From positions 1 to 5,775 of the forward strand of contig DASYUM010000191.1 in the NCBI GenBank assembly GCA_036001225.1: a DNA stretch of 5,775 nucleotides, written 5' to 3'. Every line of letters starts with the position of its first letter. The first letter of the stretch is position 1. The notes below the pieces were generated by a model that worked only from the letters and a program-made list of their open reading frames with translations, ran no database searches and was not told the origin of the DNA. The position numbers were made by a program, and so were the translations under genes. This document shows positions 1 through 4,737 of the stretch, in pieces. Source of the stretch: DASYUM01 sp036001225 (GTDB taxonomy: Bacteria; Methylomirabilota; Methylomirabilia; Rokubacteriales; DASRDR01).

Positions 1-184
1 CCGCGAGCGGGTGGGGCCTGTCGCGGCGAACAGCCCACCGCGTCCTCGCGGCGAAGCGTGGTGATGAATGCGGCCGTCCGGAGCATGGCGCGCGGGACGC
101 CCTCGGCGGTGTAAGTCGCCGCTCCGGGCGCGGCGGGCACCGGCAGCTCGCCCCGAGCGCGGGCCGCGTCGGGCGGCGCTCCGA

Positions 185-203
185 GCGGCGGCTGTGCCGC
201 CGC
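185..203. repeat. 8-bp GC hairpin (second of a tandem pair)
   Basis: GCGGCGGC (185-192) and GCCGCCGC (196-203) are exact reverse complements around a 3-base TGT loop. The hairpin lies 15 bases from the larger one at 219-246, in the gap beyond the hydrolase stop codon. It may reinforce transcription termination. There is no T tract on either strand, and GC-rich DNA yields such stems easily, so function is uncertain. Confidence 0.45.
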
Positions 204-218
204 AACCGAGGGGGGGCA

Positions 219-246
219 TCGGGGGGGTCTTCCGAGACCCCCCCGA
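219..246. terminator. Strong hairpin after the hydrolase gene, probable terminator
   Basis: A perfect 12-bp stem, TCGGGGGGGTCT (219-230) with AGACCCCCCCGA (235-246), closes a 4-base TCCG loop. It starts 6 bases beyond the minus-strand hydrolase stop codon (253-255), the usual place for a terminator. No U-rich tail follows on either strand, so it is not a canonical intrinsic terminator. It could be a GC-type terminator, an RNA 3'-end stabiliser, or a copy of a dispersed repeat. The symmetrical structure could serve transcription from either side. Confidence 0.6.
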
Positions 247-252
247 AATGAC

Positions 253-1137
253 CTAGCGGCCGGCCAGGAAGCGCCGGATGTAGCCATTGACGAGCTCGGG
301 CTCCTCGTGGACGACCCAGTGCGTGCCCTGAGGGATGCGCTCGATCGTGAGACGGGGGACGAACCGGTCGAGCCCGACGAGGTTCCCCGTCAGGAGCGCC
401 TGGTCCCGCTCGCCCCAGATGACCAGGGTGGGGACGCTCACGGCGAGGGACGCCGGGTCCGGCGCCGGCTCGGCCGGGCCGGGCTCGCCCGAGTCGGTGG
501 GCGGCCCCACGCGCGCCGCCCGGTAGTAGTTGAGCCCGCCGGTGAGGGCGCCGGGCTCGGACCACGCGGCGAGATACGCCTGGCGGTCCTCCTCCGTGAA
601 GTAGCCCCGCCGCAGTCCGTCGGCCAGCACGATCCCGACGAGCCGCGCGTGGCCGTCCGCCGCCAGGAGGGCTTCGGCCTCCGGGCTGCGGAAGGTGAGC
701 ATGTAGCGGCTGGCCTGCTGCTGGGCGGGATTGTCCTGAAGCTCGCGCTGGAACACGGCCGGATGCGGCGCGTTGACGATGACCAGTCGCTCGAGGTGTT
801 CGGGGTGAGCGATCGCGAACGCCCAGGCGACCGCGCCGCCCCAGTCATGGCCGACCAGGCTGAAGCGGCGATGTCCGAGGTGGAGGGCGAGCGCGCGCAC
901 GTCCTCGACCAGGTGCCGCATCCGATACTGCTCGAGGTCGGCCGGCTTCGAGGAGAGATTGTAGCCGCGCATGTCGGGCGCCACCGCCTGGTGGTCGGGC
1001 GCGAACGCCGCCAGCTGCTGCTTCCAGGCGTACCAGAACTCCGGAAAGCCGTGGAGGAAGAGCAGGAGCGGCCCGGCGCCGGCCGTGACGTAGTGGAGCC
1101 GCACCCCGTTGACGTCCGCGTACCGATGGGTGAGCAT
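253..1137 (-). CDS. Alpha/beta hydrolase, epoxide hydrolase type
   Basis: This 294-residue protein has the layout of soluble epoxide hydrolases and related alpha/beta hydrolases, which open epoxides to diols through a covalent aspartyl ester. HGFP at 29-32 is the oxyanion-hole motif, RGYN at 57-60 follows strand 4, and GHDWGG at 96-101 carries the nucleophile Asp98. WGERD at 241-245 contains Asp245 at a typical acid position, and GTHW holds the general base His273. Lid tyrosines are plausible at 145 and in NYYR (204-205). There is no signal peptide, so it should be cytoplasmic. ATG at 1137 is preferred over GTG at 1164 because AGGAGG lies 8 bases upstream and homologues begin near this point. 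A proline-rich stretch at 211-229 may be a slightly long linker. Haloacid or haloalkane dehalogenase activity is an alternative, but Trp after the nucleophile (HDW) fits epoxide hydrolases better. The natural substrate is unknown. Confidence 0.9.
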   Translation of the reverse strand: MLTHRYADVNGVRLHYVTAGAGPLLLFLHGFPEFWYAWKQQLAAFAPDHQAVAPDMRGYNLSSKPADLEQYRMRHLVEDVRALALHLGHRRFSLVGHDWGGAVAWAFAIAHPEHLERLVIVNAPHPAVFQRELQDNPAQQQASRYMLTFRSPEAEALLAADGHARLVGIVLADGLRRGYFTEEDRQAYLAAWSEPGALTGGLNYYRAARVGPPTDSGEPGPAEPAPDPASLAVSVPTLVIWGERDQALLTGNLVGLDRFVPRLTIERIPQGTHWVVHEEPELVNGYIRRFLAGR

Positions 1138-1145
1138 GGCCCGCC

Positions 1146-1151
1146 CCTCCT
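1146..1151 (-). promoter_or_regulatory. Ribosome binding site of the hydrolase gene
   Basis: The minus strand reads AGGAGG at 1151-1146, with 8 bases before the ATG at 1137. This is the best Shine-Dalgarno sequence in the window. It fixes the hydrolase start at 1137 rather than the upstream in-frame GTG at 1164. Confidence 0.8.
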
Positions 1152-1182
1152 CCCGCGGGATCACGATACATCAAAGGCGCCT

Positions 1183-1197
1183 CCCGCGCCGCGCGGG
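1183..1197. repeat. Small inverted repeat in the divergent gap
   Basis: CCCGCG (1183-1188) and CGCGGG (1192-1197) flank CCG. The dyad sits where a -35 element for the plus-strand gene would lie, just upstream of the TATCTT box, so it could be an operator. A second palindrome, TCCCGCGGGA, lies at 1151-1160 over the hydrolase leader. Both are short and made only of common GC words, so chance is a serious alternative. Confidence 0.25.
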
Positions 1198-1204
1198 TTC
1201 GCGG

Positions 1205-1210
1205 TATCTT
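1205..1210 (+). promoter_or_regulatory. Candidate -10 box of the ammonia-lyase/SDR operon
   Basis: TATCTT at 1205-1210 is an AT-rich hexamer in very GC-rich surroundings. It lies 7 bases before the ATG at 1218, which would place transcription initiation at or next to the start codon. This fits a leaderless message and explains the absence of a clear ribosome binding site. No convincing -35 element is visible 16-18 bases upstream. Similar boxes occur at 3151, 4245 and 4711. Confidence 0.45.
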
Positions 1211-1217
1211 GAACGGC

Positions 1218-2357
1218 ATGGTGCAGGACCCCCGCGGCGTGCGGGTCGAGCCGAACCGGTTCGCCGACCCCGCCCTGGCCGCGGCGCTGGCGGTGCCGGG
1301 GGCGGACGACGTCCCGGCGTTCCACCGGTCGCTGCCGGGCTATGCGCCCACGCCGCTCGTGTCGCTGCCCGGGCTGGCCGCGGCCCTGGGGGTGGGCGAG
1401 CTCTGGGTGAAGGACGAATCCCGGCGCTTCGGTCTCGGTGCCTTCAAGGCGCTCGGCGCCTCCTATGCGATCGATCGGCTGCGGCGGCTGGGGCGGCCCG
1501 TCTCGACGGTCGCGACGGCCACGGCCGGGAACCACGGCCGGGGCGTCGCCTGGACCGCCCGGCGGCTCGGTCTCCGGGCCGTGATCTTCGTGCCCGGCCA
1601 CACGACGGCGGCGCGGATCGAGGCGCTCCGCGCGGAGGGCGCCCAGGTGGTGGTCGTGGAGGGAAGCTACGACGACGCCGTCCGCCGGGCGGCGGTGGAG
1701 AGCGCGGCGCAGGGCTTCCAGGTGATCTCCGACACCGCCTATCCCGGCTACACCGAGATTCCGGACTGGATCATGCGCGGCTACACGACGCTCTTCGCCG
1801 AGGCGACCGCGCAGCTCCAGGCCGCGGGTCGGCCCGATCCCGACGTCGTCTTCCTCCAGGCCGGCGTCGGGGGCCTCGCCTGGGCGGGAACCTTCTTCTA
1901 TGTGCGGCGGTCCGGACCCAGCGGGCCGCGGCTCGTCGTCGTCGAGTCGACCGAGGCCGACTGCCTCCTCGAGTCGATCGCCTCCCCGGCCGGCGAGGTC
2001 CGCGCCACCCGCGGCCGGCTCGACACGATCATGGCCGGACTGAACGCCGGCACGCCATCCTCCGTCGCCTGGCCGCTGCTGCGGGCCCGGGTGGATTGGT
2101 TCCTCGCCGTCACCGATGCGTTCGCCGAGGAGGCGATGCGGCGCCTCCACGCGGGGATGGGCGGGGACCCGACCGTCGTCGCCGGCGAGTCGGGGGCGGC
2201 CGGGCTGGCCGGGCTCCTCGCGCTCGGCCGGGAGCCGGCGCTGGCCGGGGTCCGGGCCGCCCTCGGGCTCGGCCCGGAGACGCGGGTACTCCTGGTGAAC
2301 ACGGAAGGCGCGACCGATCCCGTCAGCTACCGGAAGATCGTCGGAGCGGACCCGTGA
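1218..2357 (+). CDS. dpaL: Diaminopropionate ammonia-lyase-like PLP enzyme
   Basis: This 379-residue fold-type II PLP enzyme resembles DpaL (E. coli YgeX), which splits 2,3-diaminopropionate into pyruvate and ammonia. Family signatures are PTPLVSLPGL (44-53), VKDESRRFGLGAFKALG (64-80) with the PLP lysine Lys77, GNHGRGVAW (104-112), SDTAYPGYTEIP (171-182), the PLP-phosphate loop AGVGG (215-219) and GESGAAGL (323-330). From my recall of E. coli DpaL, Lys77 and Asp189 are matched by Lys77 and Asp172. The catalytic Asp120 just before GNHG is Ala103 here, and the partner of the Cys265-Cys291 disulfide is missing (Cys249 present, Ala277 instead). About 17 residues found in E. coli before GNHG are absent. 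The start could also be TTG at 1209; ATG at 1218 is preferred. The stop overlaps the next gene by four bases. A related PLP lyase with another substrate is possible. Confidence 0.8.
   Translation: MVQDPRGVRVEPNRFADPALAAALAVPGADDVPAFHRSLPGYAPTPLVSLPGLAAALGVGELWVKDESRRFGLGAFKALGASYAIDRLRRLGRPVSTVATATAGNHGRGVAWTARRLGLRAVIFVPGHTTAARIEALRAEGAQVVVVEGSYDDAVRRAAVESAAQGFQVISDTAYPGYTEIPDWIMRGYTTLFAEATAQLQAAGRPDPDVVFLQAGVGGLAWAGTFFYVRRSGPSGPRLVVVESTEADCLLESIASPAGEVRATRGRLDTIMAGLNAGTPSSVAWPLLRARVDWFLAVTDAFAEEAMRRLHAGMGGDPTVVAGESGAAGLAGLLALGREPALAGVRAALGLGPETRVLLVNTEGATDPVSYRKIVGADP
2343..2346 (+). promoter_or_regulatory. Ribosome binding site inside the lyase gene for the SDR
   Basis: GGAG at 2343-2346 lies 7 bases before the GTG at 2354, within the last codons of the ammonia-lyase gene. 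It supports GTG 2354 as the dehydrogenase start and translational coupling of the two genes. Confidence 0.6.
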
Positions 2358-3139
2358 CCGGGGAGCTCGCCGGCCGGTCGGCTCTCGTCACCGGGGCCGG
2401 ACAGGGCATCGGCCGGGCCGTCGCCCTCGCCCTGGCCCGGGCGGGCGCCGACGTCGCGGTCAACGACATCATGCCGGAGGCGGCGCGTGAGGTCGCGGCG
2501 GCGGTGACGGGGCTCGGCCGGCGGGCGCTCGCCGTCCCGGCGGATGTCGCGGAGGTGAGCCAGATCGAGGCGATGCTCGGGCAGACGGTGACGGGGCTCG
2601 GCCGGCTCGACATCCTGGTGAACAACGCCGGCATCATCCGGCCCACCCCTTTCGGACAGGTCACCGAGCGGGACTGGGACGAGACCTTCGCCGTCAATGC
2701 CCGGGGCCTCTTCTTCTGCATGCAGGCGGCGGCGCCGCTGCTGGCCCGGCAGGGCGGGGGCGTGATCATCAACCTCGCCTCGATCGCCGGCCGGGGCGCG
2801 CCCACCCTCTCGCCCCCGTACGCGGCCAGCAAGGCGGCCGTGATCAGCCTGACGCAGCAGAGCGCCCGGGCGCTGGCCAGTCAGGGGGTGCGGGTCAACG
2901 CGATCTGTCCCGGGATCGTCAACACCGAGTTCAACTGGCGCCTCGACGAGCTGATCGGGGTCCAGCGGCAGGGCCTGCCCAAGGGCGAGTTCCTCCGCCA
3001 GCGAGCCGCCACGGTCCCCCTGGGCCGGCTGGCCGAGCCGGAGGAGGTGGCGGCGATGGTCGTCTTCCTGGCCTCGCCGGCCGCGGCCTACGTCACGGGT
3101 CAGGCGGTCACCGTCGACGGCGGCTTCCTCATGTACTGA
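2354..3139 (+). CDS. Short-chain dehydrogenase/reductase, FabG-like
   Basis: This 261-residue classical SDR oxidises or reduces a hydroxyl/carbonyl group with NAD(P). The cofactor motif TGAGQGIG is at 13-20, NNAG at 90-93, Asn115 precedes the catalytic part, Ser143 lies in the NLASIAG segment, and YAASK at 156-160 supplies Tyr156 and Lys160. CPG at 185-187 and the C-terminal VTGQAVTVDGG (247-257) are typical. Asp38 at the end of the second strand (VAVND) suggests preference for NAD over NADP. Length is normal and there is no signal peptide. It starts with GTG inside the GTGA overlap with the ammonia-lyase stop, a sign of one operon, so it may act on the same substrate or a product of it; that is inference. 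FabG-type annotation is generic, and a sugar or hydroxy-acid dehydrogenase is equally possible. Confidence 0.9.
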   Translation: MTGELAGRSALVTGAGQGIGRAVALALARAGADVAVNDIMPEAAREVAAAVTGLGRRALAVPADVAEVSQIEAMLGQTVTGLGRLDILVNNAGIIRPTPFGQVTERDWDETFAVNARGLFFCMQAAAPLLARQGGGVIINLASIAGRGAPTLSPPYAASKAAVISLTQQSARALASQGVRVNAICPGIVNTEFNWRLDELIGVQRQGLPKGEFLRQRAATVPLGRLAEPEEVAAMVVFLASPAAAYVTGQAVTVDGGFLMY

Positions 3140-3147
3140 CCGCGGGA

Positions 3148-3156
3148 TGCTATCCT
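3148..3156 (+). promoter_or_regulatory. Extended -10 promoter candidate for aroG
   Basis: TGCTATCCT combines a TGn extension (3148-3150) with the -10-like hexamer TATCCT (3151-3156) in the 36-bp gap between the SDR and the DAHP synthase. Transcription would begin near 3163, leaving a leader of about 13 bases before the ATG at 3176. No good -35 element is seen, which fits an extended -10 promoter. It would let aroG be expressed separately from the two upstream genes. Confidence 0.45.
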
Positions 3157-3175
3157 GGATGACTGAGCGGCGGCG

Positions 3176-4231
3176 ATGTTCTACCTGACCGACGACCTGC
3201 GCATCGAGCGGCTGGGCCCCCTCATCCCGCCCGCCATCCTGATGGAGCAGCACCCCATCACGGAGGCGGCCTCGGCGACCGTGGCCAAGGGGCGGGAGGC
3301 GGCGACGCGCATCCTGCGCGGCGAGGACGACCGGGTGCTCGTGGTGGTCGGCCCCTGCTCGATCCACGACGTCGCCGCGGCCCGCGACTACGGCGCGCGC
3401 CTGCTCGCCGTGGCCGATCGGCTCCGGGAGGACCTCCTGGTGGTGATGCGCGTCTACTTCGAGAAGCCGCGCACCACGGTCGGGTGGAAGGGCCTGATCA
3501 ACGATCCGCGGCTGGACGGGAGCTTCGCCATCAACGAAGGCCTGGGGGTCGCCCGGCGCCTCCTCCTGGATCTGGCCACCATGGGGCTCGGCGCCGGCTG
3601 CGAGTTCCTGGACACCATCACGCCCCAGTTCATCGCCGACCTGGTCACCTGGGGCGCCATCGGCGCCCGCACGACCGAGAGCCAGGTGCACCGCGAGCTG
3701 GCCTCCGGTCTGTCGATGCCGGTCGGCTTCAAGAACGGGACCGACGGAAACGTCCAGATCGCCGTCGACGCCGTGCGCGCCGCGTCGCGCCCCCACCACT
3801 TCCTCTCCGTCACCAAGCAGGGGCTGGCCGCGATCGTGGGGACCAAGGGAAACGACGCCTGCCACATCATCCTGCGAGGGGCGCACCGCCGCCCGAACTA
3901 CCACGCCGAGGATGTCGAGGCCGCTGCCCGCGCTCTCCAGCGCGCGGGGCTTCCGCCGCGGCTCATGATCGATTGCTCGCACGGGAACAGCGGGCGAGAT
4001 CCCGAGCGCCAGCCCGCCGTCGCCCGCGACGTCGCGGCCCAGCTCACCGACGGCAGTCCCCACGTCTTCGGCGTCATGCTGGAGAGCCACCTCGTCGGCG
4101 GCCGCCAGGACGTCAAGCCGGGTCAGCCCCTCGTCTATGGCCAGAGCATCACCGACCCGTGCCTGGCCTGGGAGGACACCGTGCCCGTCCTCGAGGAGCT
4201 AGCGAAGGCCGTTCGCGCCCGGCGCCGGTGA
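3176..4231 (+). CDS. aroG: 3-deoxy-7-phosphoheptulonate synthase, AroG type
   Basis: This 351-residue type I DAHP synthase condenses phosphoenolpyruvate with erythrose 4-phosphate, the first step of the shikimate pathway to aromatic amino acids. GPCSIHD (59-65) carries the metal ligand Cys61. MRVYFEKPRTTVGWKGLI (91-108) includes Arg92 and Lys97, GARTTESQ lies at 163-170, and FKNGTDG at 185-191 contains Lys186. The other expected metal ligands are His269 (CSHGN), Glu303 (MLESH) and Asp327 (SITDPC), each shifted by one from E. coli AroG as I recall it. The N-terminal TDDLRI (5-10), Ser180 and Ser211 match the Phe-sensing hairpin and pocket of AroG, so feedback inhibition by phenylalanine is likely; Thr147 replaces the AroG methionine. 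Length equals the family norm. The ATG at 3176 fits homologues, although the ribosome binding site is weak. Confidence 0.95.
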   Translation: MFYLTDDLRIERLGPLIPPAILMEQHPITEAASATVAKGREAATRILRGEDDRVLVVVGPCSIHDVAAARDYGARLLAVADRLREDLLVVMRVYFEKPRTTVGWKGLINDPRLDGSFAINEGLGVARRLLLDLATMGLGAGCEFLDTITPQFIADLVTWGAIGARTTESQVHRELASGLSMPVGFKNGTDGNVQIAVDAVRAASRPHHFLSVTKQGLAAIVGTKGNDACHIILRGAHRRPNYHAEDVEAAARALQRAGLPPRLMIDCSHGNSGRDPERQPAVARDVAAQLTDGSPHVFGVMLESHLVGGRQDVKPGQPLVYGQSITDPCLAWEDTVPVLEELAKAVRARRR

Positions 4232-4280
4232 CTCCGCGCGTTTCTAGCCTGGATGATGTACGAGAGCGCGCGGGGCCTGT

Positions 4281-4406
4281 CGCCGGGGCCCGCTCCCAGT
4301 GCTCGCGTCGGCGGGCCGAACCCTCGCGCCGGACTGACCCCCAACGTGAAACCAACCGGCGTGGTCCTAGACACCGGATGCTCCGCGCTGGGAGCGGGCC
4401 CCGGCG
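4281..4406. repeat. 126-bp segment bounded by 19-bp perfect inverted repeats
   Basis: CGCCGGGGCCCGCTCCCAG (4281-4299) is the exact reverse complement of 4388-4406. The match continues inward for three more pairs (4300-4302 with 4385-4387) if one T-G pair is allowed. The arms are 88 bases apart. A small stem, TCGG (4308-4311) with CCGA (4316-4319), lies inside the span. Such a structure suits either the closing helix of a folded RNA or the ends of a tiny non-autonomous element. I see no target-site duplication next to the arms. Confidence 0.6.
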
Positions 4407-4543
4407 CCACCCGCGCCTCCTCGAAAGCCAGGGCTCGCGAATGATTCCGGCCAAGCGTCATGAAGCGAGGCCCGGCTGCCGTGCGGAGTCCGGCGGACCG
4501 GATGTTCTCCCATGACCTCGCCCGTCGCCTCCTCAGCGACATG

Positions 4544-4583
4544 CGCCAAGATACGCTGCAGAGCCACGCAGCGTATCTTGGCG
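4544..4583. repeat. Perfect 16-bp hairpin
   Basis: CGCCAAGATACGCTGC (4544-4559) and its exact reverse complement (4568-4583) enclose the 8-base loop AGAGCCAC. There is no T tract after it on either strand, so it is not a standard intrinsic terminator. It lies 312 bases after aroG. Each arm reads TATCTTGGCG outward, resembling the -10-like boxes elsewhere in the window. A palindromic repeat, a protein-binding dyad or an RNA stem are all possible. Confidence 0.7.
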
Positions 4584-4710
4584 GGTCACGGTCCCTCAAT
4601 GGGGCGCAGGATCGCCAATCGAAAGGGCCGGAGGCCAGTACGAGGAACTGGCGGACTGTCGAGACAGGCCGCGAGGCCTCGCAGCGTCTGCCGTCATACG
4701 CAGACCTGCC

Positions 4711-4716
4711 TATCCT
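4711..4716 (+). promoter_or_regulatory. Candidate -10 box before the first cassette
   Basis: TATCCT at 4711-4716 repeats the hexamer seen before aroG. It lies 15 bases upstream of the GTTAAGC crossover site and 33 bases before the nuclease-family start at 4749, so it could act as the promoter for the cassette genes, as Pc does in integrons. No clear -35 element is seen. Confidence 0.35.
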
Positions 4717-4730
4717 GTGGCCGAATTCGA

Positions 4731-4737
4731 GTTAAGC
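4731..4737 (+). other. Left cassette crossover site GTTAAGC
   Basis: GTTAAGC matches the integron recombination consensus GTTRRRY exactly, with the expected crossover between G4731 and T4732. No RYYYAAC partner or long paired arms precede it within about 140 bases, so it looks like a simple attI-like or secondary site, not the end of another attC. Just upstream lies the palindrome CGAATTCG (4722-4729). The call depends on the attC-like site at 5476, since a 7-base match alone would be weak. Confidence 0.5.

Larger units (their letters stand above)
1..252. other. Left-edge region without a defensible gene
   Basis: I see no gene that can be supported here. On the plus strand a frame open from the edge ends with TAA at 112-114 and could be the C-terminus of a gene entering from the left; its last residues read RSMARGTPSAV. 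On the minus strand another frame stays open to the edge, with possible starts GTG at 138-140 or ATG at 84-86, and contains AMLRTAAFITTLRRED. Neither has a recognisable domain or a good ribosome binding site, and open frames are common at this base composition. The right half carries two strong hairpins, listed separately. A plus-strand gene ending at 114, converging on the hydrolase with stop hairpins between, is the tidier reading, but it is not proven. Confidence 0.4.
4232..4730. other. 500-bp gene-poor region rich in inverted repeats
   Basis: No open frame here looks like a gene. The candidates (plus 4253-4444, plus 4460-4735, minus 4135-4599) lack recognisable motifs, and the minus frame runs antisense into the end of aroG. 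The region instead holds a -10-like TAGCCT at 4245-4250, a 19-bp inverted repeat (4281-4299 with 4388-4406), a perfect 16-bp hairpin (4544-4583) and a series of smaller stems up to 4705. A further TATCCT box at 4711 precedes the cassette boundary. It may hold a noncoding RNA, remnants of a small mobile element, or the flank of an integron attachment site. Confidence 0.5.

Noticed and set aside
68..256. A 62-codon plus-strand frame at the left edge
   Set aside because: It is arginine- and proline-rich, passes through both hairpins and ends inside the hydrolase stop region, with no motif.
307..1212. A 301-codon plus-strand frame opposite the hydrolase
   Set aside because: It is the antisense shadow of the hydrolase gene, whose catalytic motifs and ribosome binding site are clear on the minus strand.
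1109..2353. A long plus-strand frame continuous with the SDR frame, upstream of GTG 2354
   Set aside because: It runs out of frame through the ammonia-lyase gene, is arginine- and glycine-rich with no motif, and exists because stop codons are rare at this G+C. The SDR family start is at 2354.
2327..4090. A 587-codon minus-strand frame opposite the SDR and aroG
   Set aside because: It spans two clear plus-strand genes, has antisense-type composition and no recognisable domain.
4253..4444. A 63-codon plus-strand frame after the TAGCCT box
   Set aside because: It is rich in Gly, Pro, Ala and Ser, with no domain, and lies across the 19-bp inverted repeat, so the sequence is better explained by the repeat structure. 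It could still be a small leaderless gene.
4544..4583. Intrinsic terminator for aroG
   Set aside because: It is 312 bases downstream of the stop and lacks a T tract, so the hairpin is listed as a repeat instead.
4460..4735. A 91-codon plus-strand frame ending at the cassette boundary
   Set aside because: It has no recognisable motif, passes through the hairpin and inverted repeats, and has no good ribosome binding site. A chance frame is more likely.
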